DNA from: Peromyscus leucopus
Lineage: Eukaryota > Chordata > Mammalia > Rodentia > Cricetidae
Reading direction: 5' to 3'
Length of the DNA stretch: 64,000 nucleotides
Assembly: GCF_004664715.2 (NCBI RefSeq)
Contig: NC_051072.1
Coordinates: 38,130,142-38,194,141, forward strand
Shown here one piece after another: positions 44,000 to 55,494 of the stretch (positions within the stretch are counted from its first letter, which is position 1; each line of letters begins with the position of its first letter). The notes beneath the pieces were generated by a model, which was not told the origin of the DNA, did not search any database, and saw only the letters and a program-made list of their open reading frames with translations. A program made the position numbers and the translations under genes.

Positions 44000-44055
44000 C
44001 ACACATATGAAAATATCATACTAAAACCCATTTCTTTGTATGCTAACCTGTAAGC
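44000..44055 (+). mobile_element. L1 3' terminal scrap, plus strand (tentative)
   Basis: ACATATGAAAATATCATACT followed by AAAACCCATTTCTTTGTATG resembles the last part of Lx-type L1 3' UTRs ('atgaaaatgtcataatgaaacccattattttgtatgctaa'). Only about 55 bp remain, so this is uncertain. Confidence 0.45.
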
Positions 44056-45218
44056 ATTTTTTTAATTAATAAGAAAAAGAACTCAGGGCATGCATACATG
44101 GACTGTCACGGTGGATGCGTTAGTACAATAGAGAAGTGGTTGAAACACACAGCTCTGACGGAGAGGCCCCCGTGCCCCCCACGTAAGAAGAAGGATGTTG
44201 GAGCAAAGGGTGATGAGGTCACTTACCTTCCCCTAAAGTCCTGTTAGGTCTAGGGTTTCCCTGTGTGTGGCCTTGCAGAAAAGGGCAATGTGGTTGAATC
44301 TGAAGCAAAACACGGTTGGAGGTGGTCAGGGAAATGCTCTGAGGGAGAAAACTAACGTATGAGATTGGACAGAATTCAGGCAGGTCTGGACATTCTGAAA
44401 AGAGGAACCTGGATACAGTACAAATGGTTTTCCAAGGTCAAAGCCCGAGTAAGGTGAACTTCCTAATTTAGCAATACCGACTTTCTTATAAGACTTAAAC
44501 AATTGTTTTTCCTTTAACATTAGCGGAAACAATGTATTTAGAGACTTGTGTGTCTCATTAATTTAAGACTAGTCCAGAAAAGAAGAAAATCGCCTCTCAA
44601 CAATTCAGGCTCTTGGTCAGACTCAGGATTCAGGACTGAACTTACTCTGCTTGGCTCTTGGCTTTCCTTCAGACTGTGGCTTCAGATGAGTGTCCTGAGC
44701 ACACTGTTAGCACTCTGGTTTTAAGGCCACCACAGGCCAGGGATGGGGACATGTAGTTAGGAAGTTGTGGGCTTGAGCAGTGACAATGGAGACCATATGG
44801 GCAGAGGGGGATGTCCAATTTGTTTATTAGGTGGTAAACAGCTCTGCAATATGTCAGGACGAGAGTACACATTTAAAATTAATATATTATTATACAAAGA
44901 GTATGATGACAGTAATTAGTATAATAAACAAATACAAACGAAGGAAATGAGAGAGTGTAATTTTAATAATCTTATATTAACATATGAAACCATACAAAAG
45001 AAGGAAGTGAAAAGAGCTTTTTTACCTGCTCCCTAGAAATGACAGTTACTTCCCCAATTATGTTTAAGCCTTTGCAGGATGTCTAAAAGTCTCCATATGA
45101 GATAAGGGGATGTTATAGATGTGTAAAATCATGCTTCCTGCATTCTTTCCATGCACTGAATCTAAGTTTAGCTTGTGCTGAACAGAAACAGGAGCGTGGC
45201 TGTGTACACTGTATAATA
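44056..45218. other. Unique DNA, 1.2 kb
   Basis: No repeat or gene is recognised. Confidence 0.45.
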
Positions 45219-45419
45219 GTTTATATTGTCAACTAGGTGGTGGTGGTACATGGCTTTAATCCCAACACTCGGGAGGCAGAAGCAGGTGTGAGTTCAAGGC
45301 CAGCGTGGACTACAGAGTGAGTTCCAGGACAGCCAAGGCTACACAGAGAAACCTTGTCTCAAAAAATCAAAACAAAAACAAAAAACAAAAACGAAACAAA
45401 ACAAGTTCATATCGTCAAC
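45219..45419 (+). repeat. B1 SINE with target-site duplications, plus strand
   Basis: B1 spans about 45234-45404 (GGCTTTAATCCCAACACTCG; GGGAGGCAGAAGCAGGTGTG; GTTCCAGGACAGCCAAGGCT; ACACAGAGAAACCTTGTCTC), lacking the first bases of the head, with an A/CAAA-rich tail. Flanks GTTTATATTGTCAAC (45219-45233) and GTTCATATCGTCAAC (45405-45419) are 15-bp target duplications with two changes. Confidence 0.92.
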
Positions 45420-45702
45420 CTTCAGGAAAATTTCAAAACAAAACAAGACAAAAAACGCGTATTTCCTGTCTTCCAGCCCAGTCTTCCTGACCTTAAGAAG
45501 CTGTTTGGGGATGGATTTCATGACATATGTTTACATCTAATGATCTTCCCTTGAAGGTGATGGGAGTCCAGTCAAACTTGGGAGATCCAGATTGTCTTTG
45601 GTGATAGACGGTTGGGAAGCCGTAAACAGAGCTGTTAAATATAGAGGTGTGTCTAGAAAGTACGGTAGATACCTAGGTGTTTATATTCTCAGAAACTGCC
45701 CT

Positions 45703-45803
45703 ATGGGAATATCCTCGCATGATGGTAAAGATAAAAGCTAATAATAACTGCACATGTTCTCCATAAATTAAGGAGCTTTCCTGAACCCCACGTTTCCTTC
45801 CGC

Positions 45804-45810
<7 letters not shown>
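45703..45810 (+). repeat. Duplicated segment, copy B
   Basis: TGGGAATATCCTCGCATGAT and GGTAAAGATAAAAGCTAATA correspond to copy A at 43683-43790. Similarity fades toward the right but resumes in the short block before (GT)n. No coding potential is seen in either copy. Confidence 0.7.

Positions 45811-45854
<44 letters not shown>
45808..45854. repeat. (GT)n microsatellite
   Basis: About 23 uninterrupted units directly after duplicated segment B. Confidence 0.98.
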
Positions 45855-45856
<2 letters not shown>

Positions 45857-46625
45857 TGCCCTGCAGACCTTGTCAACAGGAAGTGCGAGACGTAAATTCT
45901 AGAGGTGGCAGTGTGGCATCAGACAGAACACACCTTTGAGAAGCAGGAAGCTCTTCCAGGAAGAGGGGGGCTGGTATGACCACACTGCTTTGCTATTGTT
46001 TGAACAGAGTTATTATAAAACATCTAGGGGATAGGATTCTAGCTTGAGAGGAAGAACTTGAGACAGACCAAAGCTTAATTCGGAAAGGAATTAGCCGTGT
46101 GTTCTTCGCAGAGATGAGTAGTTTGGTTCACAGTTAAATGCATGCTGTGGAGGTGGTGATATGGTGTGTCTTCTGTTTTATTGTAGTGTAAAATTCCCTT
46201 TTCATTAGATGAGGTTTTAATGTATTGTAAAGCTTAAAGGAACTTGCCTATGAATAAATAGAACTCAGTGTGGATGCTATGTTTACAAATGCACCTGTAA
46301 TCACTAATTCATACAACATTATCGAACATTAAAGTAGGCCTATTACTTTGAAATTCTATGTTGGTGTGGATAATTCCAAACTTCTCTCTATTTGCAACTT
46401 GCCATGATTGTGGTATTACTAACTTTAAAATGGGAAAGACTCGGATTCTAGGACGAAAGTCACAATTGGTCGATATCTTAAGGTGTTCCATGTGCTCATA
46501 GTGTTTGTTAGACATGTGATCTCAGTGAGTCCATCTTGTAATCGTTTCTGTCATTGTCCTTACTTTAGAAGTGAAGGAATGTGGTTTGGAGGATGCATCC
46601 ATTTCCTGGCATTCTGAAAGAGGAT
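45855..46625. other. Unique DNA
   Basis: No repeat or gene is recognised. Confidence 0.45.
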
Positions 46626-46875
46626 CACGGACCGGGTGGCTCAGTGACCAGATTTGGGCCGCTGAGGAAGTTCAGCAAGTGGACGGTCTTGTCACGCAGG
46701 CCTGGCAACTGATCCACTGAGCACGTGTAAAGGTGAGAGAGGAGAACCAGCTCTTGAGAGTCATCCCCTGACCTCCATCTACATAGGCACCATGGTACAT
46801 GCACGCACACATACACAAGCACGTGTGTGAATGCCCCCCAATAATAATAATGATGATGATGATAACAATATATTA
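46626..46875 (+). repeat. B3-type SINE, plus strand
   Basis: GGGTGGCTCAGTGACCAGAT (head), GTTCAGCAAGTGGACGGTCT, CATCCCCTGACCTCCATCTA and a CA-rich part ending in AATAATAATAATGATGATGA fit B3. An apparent internal expansion near 46640-46670 distorts the head. Confidence 0.65.
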
Positions 46876-47064
46876 AAATTGTTATAAAACTTATAGGTTT
46901 TTTTTTTCCACAGTGTCGAAGGCTCTAAGTCCAAGACCCAAGCTTTGGGAGCATATCTTCTAATATAGTCTTTAACACGCAGGTGTCTTCATCCTGTGTT
47001 TACACACGGTTTTCTCTCTGTATGCTTCTGTGTCCATTTTTCCCGCTTTCATTTTTAAACATCT

Positions 47065-47408
47065 GTGTGATCTGAAATGCCCTGACCCCAAAGGTTCACA
47101 TTGTAAAGGCTTGGTGTCCAGGCCATGTTAGTACTGAGAGAGGGCAGAATCTTTAAGAGCTGGGATCTGGTGACAGGAGTTAGGTCGCCAGGAATGTACC
47201 TTGGAAAGTGATGATGTAACCCTGATGTGTCCTCTTTAATAGACTGCTCTGTCTTATACACCCTGCTACGATGCTGGGCTACAGGCCGTAAAATAGTAAG
47301 GCCTCCTGACCACGGACTGCAACTTCTGAAACTGTGAGCTGAAGTAAACCTTCTCTTTAAGTTCATTACCCTGGAATTTCATTGCAGTAGCAAAAAGCTG
47401 ACTCACAT
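47065..47408 (+). mobile_element. MaLR (ORR1/MLT-like) LTR, plus strand
   Basis: GATCTGAAATGCCCTGACCC, AAAGGTTCACATTGTAAAGG, CTTGGTGTCCAGGCCATG, GCAACTTCTGAAACTGTGAG, CTGAAGTAAACCTTCTCTTT and GCAGTAGCAAAAAGCTGACT follow the order of MaLR LTRs ('...ctgaaactgtgagccaaaataaacctttcct...gcaatgaaaagctgactaacac'). It is a solo LTR-like copy without internal sequence. Confidence 0.7.
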
Positions 47409-47429
47409 AAGTAACTTCATTAGATTTGA

Positions 47430-47520
47430 TTCCATTCTAATGATCTCATTTTGAGTTAATCCTCTCATTGAAAGCTCTGCCTTAAAATGTTGCCACCTTG
47501 TAAAATACTGGATATTAAAG
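47430..47520 (-). mobile_element. MLT1-like LTR scrap, minus strand (tentative)
   Basis: TAATGATCTCATTTTGAGTT and TGTTGCCACCTTGTAAAATA recall the reverse complement of MLT1 LTRs ('aatgacctcattttaacttaattacctc ... aatacagtcac'). It is short and diverged. Confidence 0.4.
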
Positions 47521-47577
47521 CTTCCCTGTATGATTTAGGAAATGAATGAGAAGAGGTTAAGACAAAATAAATTAAAT

Positions 47578-47790
47578 GATGTTTATTCCTTTATGGGTAT
47601 GTATATGTGCATGCATGCATCCATGCATGTGTGTACAAGGGCACATATGCTACAGTGGGTATGTGGAGGCCAGAGGACAACCGTGGGAGTCAGTTATCTT
47701 CTTCTATCATGTTGGTTCTGGGGATTAAACTCATGTTGTCAGGCTTGCTGGCAAGCACCATTGCTCAATGGAGCATCTCATTGACCCAAA
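47578..47790 (-). repeat. B3-type SINE, minus strand
   Basis: GTATGTGGAGGCCAGAGGAC, TCTGGGGATTAAACTCATGT, TGTCAGGCTTGCTGGCAAGC and ATTGCTCAATGGAGCATCTC fit a reverse-complement B3. The ATGCATGCAT-rich part at 47610-47630 is its CA/TG-rich tail side. Confidence 0.75.
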
Positions 47791-48481
47791 GGTAAGATTA
47801 AGCCAGGTCAAAAATGTCTTCCCTAAATTTATGAGCCTTAACAGCTTGACAAAGTAAGATTTGCTCACTCTTATATTATCGCACATAGCTGGTATGTGAC
47901 AGACAGTGTTATGGGTGTTCATGGAAAGTTCTTGATGATGGTTCCCAAGTTCTTCACCATCCTGAAGTCTTTCAGTAGATATACAGCCAACAATGGATAC
48001 AAACACATCAGTGAAACCATAGAAATACAGTAAGCAAGAGATGGAACACACCAGACAAAAGAAGGAAGCCTAACTGGGCAGTAGGTGGGATGGAAGGCCA
48101 CTTTGAACATGCTCATTCCAAAAGTCTTCTTGTAGAAGGTAGTCTTAGGCTGAGACCAAGAAATGGGGAGGGTGACAGTTTCAAGACAGGATTGGAGAAA
48201 ATATTCCTATGAAGGGGAGAGAAAGATGTGAGTAGGAAAGATAAGACCTCTTTGAAGAGAACTGTGTCTCTGTAGATCACTGCCATGCCATCCTGAATGA
48301 CTGTGACTGACAGTAAACTTGTCTTTGTCAGGTTGTGTATTGCAGATTAAGAAAAAAAAAATCTATAACCATGGAACCTGGCAAGATACTCCATCTGATC
48401 CTCAACTTCCTCCAGAGAGGAGAGATGTCACTGGGGTCACTGTGCTAGCATGTAATCTCTATATATACATATGAAATTTAA

Positions 48482-48486
<5 letters not shown>
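47791..48486. other. Unique DNA
   Basis: The 106-codon minus frame at 47731-48051 partly overlaps the B3 and has no known domain. Nothing else is recognised. Confidence 0.45.
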
Positions 48487-48539
<53 letters not shown>

Positions 48540-48626
48540 ATCTTTCTATCTATCTATCATCTATCTATCTCTTTCTCTCCCACTTTATTTATCTTTGTCT
48601 ATCTATCTACCGATCTATCAATCATC
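48487..48626. repeat. (CTAT)n tetranucleotide microsatellite
   Basis: A pure CTAT run of about 13 units at 48487-48540 is followed by interrupted CTAT/CTTT units to 48626. It abuts the hAT element that follows. Confidence 0.96.
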
Positions 48627-48627
48627 T

Positions 48628-48852
48628 CAGTGGCTTTCAACCTGTTGGTTGCAACACCTTTGAGGATCGAATGACCTTTTCATAGGGGTTGCCTAAGACC
48701 ATTGGAAAACACAGATATTTACATTATAATTCATAACAGTAGCAAAATTACAGTCATGAGGTAGCAATGAAAATAATTTTATGGTTGGAGGCCACCACAA
48801 CACGAGGAACTATATTAAAGGACTGCAGCATTAGGAAGGTTGAGAACTAATG
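48628..48852 (-). mobile_element. URR1-type hAT element, minus strand
   Basis: Left end CAGTGGCTTTCAACC and right end GGTTGAGAACTAATG are degenerate inverted termini. Inside, ATTTACATTATAATTCATAA, CAGTAGCAAAATTACAGTCA and GCAGCATTAGGAAGGTTGAG are the reverse complement of the copy at 35324-35536. Target duplications are not convincing here. Confidence 0.85.
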
Positions 48853-49379
48853 ATTATATCTACCATCTATCATCTGTTTTCCCTAGCTTTTATTGAAATA
48901 CAGTCTTTTTTCAAAGGCTCCTGCTTCATCAAGTGACTGAACACATTTGCACAAGCAAAACATACCAGATGTTGAATAGGTAGCCTCTTTGTCACTAAAC
49001 ACTTGAAGGGAATTTAATTCTTTTTCTTTATAGAAAGGCTTGCAGGGAATAAATACTCCAGCCTCCTGAGAACTCAAGCATGATCAGGCATGTCCTTACT
49101 GGCTGGCATGTGGCAGGTATACAGTGAGGATTTTATTTACAGCAATGTCTACAAACCCATAAGGGGGAAATATGGAGCATCACTTTAGATGGGTCACCAC
49201 ATCTCCATATTTCAGGTGATCTGGGCATTTTACCACCATGGAGAATAAGTAGCAGGCTATTTTCACCTGCCCTTCCCTCTACTTGACTGCCCTTCTCCTA
49301 GTTCCCATCATTGCTTTTCAGCTCATATGGCCTGGATGAGTCACCAGATATTCCAAATGTTCCTTTTTACCCAAATCCC
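48853..49379. other. Unique DNA
   Basis: No repeat or gene is recognised. Confidence 0.45.
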
Positions 49380-49590
49380 TCCTATTGTTACCCATTATTT
49401 TATTTTCTCAGTGTTTACCTCTGTGACTGTTTTATGTATTATCCACTTATGCTTCCACTGGCTGATAAATAAACCCTGAGATCAGGAGCAATGCCTTGGT
49501 CATTACTGCATTCCACTGCCTGGGTCTAAGCAGAGCATCAGAGCATCATTGAACAGACCACGTGCTAATGAAGAGATGAATGGGGTGAAC
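49380..49590 (+). repeat. L2 3' end, plus strand
   Basis: GATAAATAAACCCTGAGATC, AGGAGCAATGCCTTGGTCAT, CATTCCACTGCCTGGGTCTA and GAAGAGATGAATGGGGTGAA fit the end of L2 ('...agggcagggactgtgtct ... agtgcctggcacatag ... gttgaatgaatg'). Confidence 0.55.
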
Positions 49591-49677
49591 ACTTAGATCA
49601 AACTGGAAAAAATGGTTGATTCTGTGAACAGCACAATGTAACTTAAATTCTCTTAGGAACCTGGCTACCAAGGTATC

Positions 49678-50036
49678 TTAGTTAGGGATTCTACTGCTGT
49701 GAAGAGACACCATGACCACTGCAACTCTTATAAAGAAAACATTTAATTTTTTTAACTGAATTGGCTTACTTACAGTTTCAGAGGTTCAGTCCATTATCAT
49801 CATGATGGGGAGCATGGTGGCATGCAGGAATGTGCTGTCTACATCTTGACCAGAAGACATCAAGAAGTCAACTGACACACTGGGTAGTATTCCAAGATTA
49901 GGAAGCCTCAAAGCCTGCCCCCCCCCAGTGACACACTTACTCCAACAAGGCCATACCCACTCCAACAAAACCATACTTCCCAGTAGTGCCACTCCCTATG
50001 ACATTATGGAAGCCAGTTACATTCAAACTACCACAC
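49678..50036. repeat. Rodent TTAGTTAGGG...CAAACTACCACA repeat, copy 2
   Basis: Same family and orientation as 5890-6281: TTAGTTAGGGATTCTACTGC, GAAGAGACACCATGACCACT, CCATTATCATCATGATGGGG, ACACTTACTCCAACAAGGCC and AGTAGTGCCACTCCCTATGA. The centre differs (a block around 49850-49910) and the ACAAGGCC tandem has only two units. Confidence 0.78.
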
Positions 50037-50114
50037 AGGGACTTACTTTCTTGGAGACAAGAAATGTGAAACTTCTAGAGAAAAGCCAATTATAAAAGAA
50101 AATTACAAAGGAAA

Positions 50115-50330
50115 GCCAAATAGATGTGAGCTCACAACCTGGTTTTGATGCTAATTAGGTTCACTGGCTTGAGGCAATCACTCAATTTTTATTCTTCTCA
50201 GCATTAACCCATATGACTTAGAAATATAATACAGTCCTGCAGTATTATTGGAAATATTTAATTAAATAATGTTTCCAAAGTAAATGGCAAAAAGAAGTTC
50301 AATAAATACTAGGCAGTTATTATAAAAAGG
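50115..50330 (+). repeat. MIR element, plus strand (tentative)
   Basis: ACCTGGTTTTGATGCTAATT, CTTGAGGCAATCACTCAATT and AGTTCAATAAATACTAGGCA sit in MIR order ('...ttgggcaagttactta ... caataaatg'). Divergence is high. Confidence 0.5.
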
Positions 50331-51774
50331 GCAGTTATTTGTTTCTTAATCTAATCAAAGGAGCTTATTGAAAGTGGGAAAAGCTAAGAACCATGCCTGA
50401 ATTTCATGCAAAGATCTAGTATGTCTAACTACTATGGTATACATATAGAAACTGTATGCCAGGTTTCTGAAGCTCTGGACCTGACAGTTCTTCATTTCCA
50501 TTAGTAGCCATAGGACACAATGAATCCTATACTGAGTGCCACAGTGACCCTTTTCTGAGAAAGCATATTTTCACCCAATGAAGTACTTCCAGATTCTCAG
50601 AAAGTTACTGAAAGAGCTTTCTACATAAATACTAATATTAGTATTCTGTCTGGGAGTTTTAAGGTCCCATTGAATGACTTCAGCAGATGGGCCAGCTGTG
50701 GTGTGGCAATGTGTCTTAGTTACAACTTAAGGGAAGCTGAAGGCCTACAGGGCATCCTGAGTTGATTTGTGTTGACTCCAGGAGGCTCACCCCAAACAGC
50801 ACACACAGAAAGGATGGGAACCGGATATGTGCAGGTGTACCTCATGTTCTGCTCTTATGACATGCTTGCTGAGCGAGGACAAGTCATCATTTTCCCACTA
50901 GTGGCAGCAGTCTAGTCCTTTCCCAAACTTCTGAGTCATGAAAAGCTTGGGGCTGTTTTCCCAGCATGAGCAATGACCAAGGATAGAGTACCATGTGCAT
51001 CCCTTTCCCACTCCTGATCTCTTCTTCCCCTGAACAGTCCAAGAGAAACATCAAGGGCCAAGAATACATGTATAAACACTGGAGAGGACAAGGATGCTCC
51101 TCAGAGATAGGCACAGGCTAAAAGGTTTGAGACATTTTCTGGTTGACTTCCTGTGACCCCTCAGGCTTCACCTTGCCTCTGCACTGTCTGGTCATACACT
51201 GTTTGCAGAGAGGTCAGCTGCTGTTTCCCCTCTGTGCAAGCTTTCCAGGCAGTCAATCCTTCACTGTTTATCAGCTTTCCCCAACCAGGGGTTCTATGGA
51301 GAATGATGGGTGATACATTTCTTTACTATAGTGGACAGGAGTAAAAATAGGGCCACACTGGAAACTCCTGTCTTTCTGCTCATGGGTTACCTCTACCTAG
51401 ACCTGCTCACCACCTTCCATCTTGCATTCTGTCTTTTGACAGAAATTTTATATTGTCAACCAGTTTCTTAAGCCCTTGACTCACCATCACTGTGTGTCAA
51501 GTGAAGAACAAACACTATAATATGGACAACAGATCCCTTTCTAATCTTGGTCTCCCTTTCCTTTGTAGCCTACTTTTTAGCCCCTACAGAGAGAACTGGA
51601 TAAATCTCCCATGATTCTAGGTCCTGCGTGTATGTATCACTTTTAACATCTAAGCAGCAAATTGGAATTCCAGAGTCATTGAGGATAGCACCATCCCAAA
51701 CTGCTTGCAAATCTAGGAGGAGATTTTTGAGTACTGAGAGCTATCAGCCTTGACTCTGGGCCCAAACACTGACA
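50331..51774. other. Unique DNA, 1.4 kb
   Basis: Open frames at 50887-51114 (minus) and 51153-51344 (plus) have no recognisable domain. No repeats are called. Confidence 0.45.
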
Positions 51775-51865
51775 TCCCTAGAGGAGCTTTTAAAACTTGA
51801 GTGTGCAACCCACACTCACATCAATTTCACCAGAATCTCTGTGCATGAGGATCAGTCACATGTAC
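51775..51865. mobile_element. MER5-type hAT relic (tentative)
   Basis: GAGGAGCTTTTAAAACTTGA and TTTCACCAGAATCTCTGTGC resemble the central MER5A plan ('gagctttaaaaa ... aaatcagaatctctggg'). Terminal repeats are not seen. Confidence 0.4.
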
Positions 51866-52079
51866 ATATTACAGCTCCCAGTCTGCTTCCAATTTTATAA
51901 AGCAGTGGCTTCAAGGGCTCTTTCCTACAATCTCTGGACAACTTATTTCTAATTCTGCAACTCTTAACCTAGAAGTAATGCTCTTGGCCTAGATGTAATG
52001 CTCTCAGGCATCTCCCTGGAAACAGGTGCTCCTCCTGCCTGTTCATATAATGCCCTTGGGCAAGGATGACTCTCTGGTA

Positions 52080-52205
52080 CAATTCTCTGTTTGTTCATCT
52101 CCTTCCCAATCTTACACTGAGTCTTTGCAGGAGAGAATGCATGGTGCCCTCAGAGGCTAGGGCAGGGCCTGTTACACAGGAAATGTGTAGCCATGATTAA
52201 TGTTA
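52080..52205 (+). repeat. L2 3' end, plus strand (tentative)
   Basis: CAGAGGCTAGGGCAGGGCCT, GTTACACAGGAAATGTGTAG and GATTAATGTTACC follow the L2 terminal layout. Confidence 0.4.
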
Positions 52206-52602
52206 CCTTGTGTCCAGCACCAAGCTAGAAGTGCCAAAATGTTTCTGTCTCCACACTATTCTCAATGCTGCCCTAAAATCCCCCATTCTTGCTTCCTTTC
52301 TAGAGACAAATACAGCATCAGTCTTCCAACAACCTATTTTCCTGCCCTATTAGCCAGAAAAATGGAGGAGATGCTATACCACTCACTGTTTAGAGGTAAG
52401 TCTTTAAGCAGACGTAGGAGTGTCATCATCCTATTGGGTTTCCAAATTAGAAAGCCAGATTTGTCCTCAAGGTTTGAATGTAATCTGTGAAGACTTGATT
52501 TAAAAGTCTCTAATAATGTTGTACTTTGCTGTGTTTATCAGTAATAAAATGTTTCTTTCTTAGCCTACAATCATATGAGTAATCCAGACTATTGGATTTT
52601 CC
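52206..52602. other. Unique DNA
   Basis: A 96-codon plus frame at 52200-52490 has no recognisable domain. Confidence 0.4.
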
Positions 52603-52800
52603 AATAGCTGTGTGAATTTAGGCAAATAATTTCCCTTCTCTGAACCCGAGTCTTTCAGTCTACTGACTGTGGACAGTGGGTTATATCCTCCAGAGAGTTT
52701 TTAGAATTAAGTGAGATGGTAAGTACTCACACACTTAAGACCACATAGTTCAGTACTATGCACTAAGATGATTTAATAGCAAATATTTGCTGATATTATG
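52603..52800 (+). repeat. MIR element, plus strand
   Basis: AGCTGTGTGAATTTAGGCAA, ATAATTTCCCTTCTCTGAAC and TTTTTAGAATTAAGTGAGAT match the central MIR region well. Confidence 0.75.
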
Positions 52801-53488
52801 TTTGGCAGCCAAGGGATGTGTACCTCAGGAAAGAACTAGTTCTGGTGGTAAGTGGGCCAACCCAAGACAGATGAATTCATTGGAGAGGGCGTCTTGGAAA
52901 CCAAGAATCCACTTCCTGGTCATGGGTGTTTAGATCATGTTTAGGATGTATAAGTTTCATTTCTCTTGTCTCCTAGTCTCTGGCTCTGTGTAATAGTTGC
53001 CCCCATCCATGAATACCTAACCATGCTTTTTATTTCTTGTACACTTCCTTGTTTTTCCTTCCTTCCCTCCATATATATGAACAGATGTGACATAAAATTC
53101 TGAAAATGTCCTTACCCAACTTAAAAACAGATATAAGGAGTTTCTGATTTCTTCAACTTCTTATTAATGAATTGTTAGCTTGCTACACACACCATCACTG
53201 TGTTTCTTAATGATTTATATTCATGAGACTCTTCTTTAAATCATTAGAAACAGATGCCTCATAAGAAGATTATTATGAGATGAACAAAGCTCTGGAGTGT
53301 GGTAGGGATATTAAAGTCTGTTTACTGTGGTTTAAAAAAAAAAATCACTTTAGTTCCGTAGAAAACAATCTTATATCTCTGCAGATGGTGTGACTTCAAC
53401 TATAGAATTTGAGATATTTCCTGAAGTTTTTTGGAAGGAAATATTGGGTAAAATGAATATGTTTTGGGGGGAGAGATAATCAAGAAGA

Positions 53489-53490
<2 letters not shown>
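52801..53490. other. Unique DNA
   Basis: No repeat or gene is recognised. Confidence 0.45.
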
Positions 53491-53527
<37 letters not shown>

Positions 53528-53645
53528 AGTTGGCAAGTTTATATATCAGAAAATACACATAAAACCCAGCACACTAAGGAAAATTATACATCACAAACTT
53601 CTTTGTGTGGATGTGTGTTATGTGTGTGTGTGCGCGTGCGCGTGA
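53491..53645. repeat. (GT)n and GTGCGC-rich tracts
   Basis: A pure GT run at 53491-53525 and, after about 80 bp, GTGTGTGTGCGCGTGCGCGT at about 53624-53643. Both are alternating purine-pyrimidine; the second contains rare CG steps. Confidence 0.9.
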
Positions 53646-53734
53646 GCACATTTGTGTGGGCATGCATGCACTTGCACATGGCTGCGTGTCTAGGCTAGAG
53701 GTAAGTGCCTATTTTCTCACTTTATCACTTCTCC

Positions 53735-53955
53735 CTCTTGGTTTTGGAGACATGGTCTTTCACTGAACCTGGAACCCACTCTTTTGGTGAGACTAGCTGG
53801 CCAGCAAGTCCCAGGCATCCTCTTCTGTCAAGCACTAGGGTTACAAGGGTGCATGCCCCTCACTTTTACATGGGCTCTGGGAGTCAGGGCCTCATGCTTG
53901 TGTGGTGAAAACTTTAAGAACACTTAACCAATACTGAGCCCTCTCCCCAGTCCCT
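53735..53955 (-). repeat. B4-type SINE, minus strand
   Basis: CTTGGTTTTGGAGACATGGT, GACTAGCTGGCCAGCAAGTC, CACTAGGGTTACAAGGGTGC, GGGCCTCATGCTTGTGTGGT and CTCTCCCCAGTCCC show reverse-complement B1-like and ID-like halves in B4 order. Confidence 0.78.
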
Positions 53956-55494
53956 AAAATCTGTTACTCCTCACCTCTTAAAGTATCTTTATTTGGGGAT
54001 TTTGAAATATTTTTGTTAAATTTTGTTTTCCTTTATCTGAACAATTTTTTCCCAAGTAGTCCCTATATTAAAAATAGTTCTGTATCCATGTCAACTCATA
54101 TGGACAAACCAATCGAAGTCGACTGTCAGAAAGAACGATATCCAGTCTCATCCCAGGTCCTAGGTCTAAGTTCAGAGGAAGAAGATTCAAATGTTCAATA
54201 ACTGCTTGACCTAGACTGCAATTGGCTTCTGGATATAGAACCAACTGCAAGGGGTCATGTGTACCCTGGTGCCCACCAACAGCCCTATACCCTGGACAGC
54301 TCATTCCTGACATGTGGGATGTTGCAGTACCAGTTGCCATGATGGCAAGTGGTGGGAAGGGAAGCACTGGCATGACTCCAGGATTCACTCAAATGTTTAT
54401 TGACCACTGGACAGGAATTTAAGCCTCCCATCCTCGGGGAGCTTTGGGAGACCAGAGTCAAGTTCTGGTCTCCTATCTGTGTTTAGGAATAGTGCCTGGT
54501 AATTTCAAGAAGTCAATGGTGGTGTGCTGAATTTATTCAGATCCTTGAGCTACCATGGTCTAGTCAATCAATATAAATCCACTATTATTTCCACTACCTC
54601 CTTTTAATGTTCTGACTGTGCCTTCATAGTAATCAGTGTGGCTATTTATAGCCTATCACAGATCCCTGTTTTTGAGCATGCCCTCCACTAATGCTAATTG
54701 CATTGGCCATGTTGTGTCCTCTTTTAAGGTGTCTCTTAGACTACAGCCCCCATAGCATAGGCACAGCTCAAGTAGTTCAACCTGATGACTGACTGCTTTA
54801 GTCCCATGGGATACGATCATCTCTACTGTAAGATTCAATCATGGGAAGCTCTTTAGAGAGAGAACTTGAAAATGCAATCCTTGTCACAGTCAATATTCAA
54901 AGCAATACTCTGCACTATAATTAAAAGTTCAACCAATGCCTCTATATGCCTCTTACAGTGCCCAGCTTACATAAAGCCCACTCCAGTCTGGATACTAATA
55001 CTTGATTCACACTTCAAACCTGGCTGAAATAAAATGAGCTGCATGTGTTTCTTTATTAATGTCTAAGTTTAGTCGTTCTAGCTACGACCTTGAAACATTG
55101 CCCCTAATGTGGCAGCAGGTTACAGCTACATCTGCCTATGACCTTGAAGTATCAGCCTCTGGGTTGTAGCTACCAGGGACCCTTAAGACCTGGGATGCAC
55201 GAACGAGGCTCTTTCTTGGCTACTTCATGGTTTGGATGCTGAGATCTTAGACCAAGCCATTCTGTGTGGGACATAGCTCAGCTTTCCCAGACCCTATGAT
55301 AAATCTGCTGTGGTTGTGAGTTAACCCTTAGTTATACTGCATTTCAAACTTGGATTGCTAAATACAAGGAGGGTTTTGCTAACAACAATGAGATGATAGA
55401 TAGGGTGAGAGGAAGAGCAGAGTCTGAGACAAGTTAAAACACGTCTTTTCCTGTATTGTGGACCAAATTATTTTCTTTCAACTTTCAGATGTTG
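53956..55494. other. Unique DNA, 1.5 kb
   Basis: A 106-codon minus frame at 54068-54388 overlaps plus frames of 62 and 66 codons. None has a recognised domain or repeat origin. Confidence 0.45.

Noticed and set aside
48487..48626. (CTAT)n considered as a CRISPR-like array
   Set aside because: It is a simple tetranucleotide microsatellite without spacers, in a mammalian genome.
50895..50910. CTCF-like motif (CCACTAGTGGCAG)
   Set aside because: One base short of the core motif spacing; a single imperfect match in 64 kb is expected by chance.
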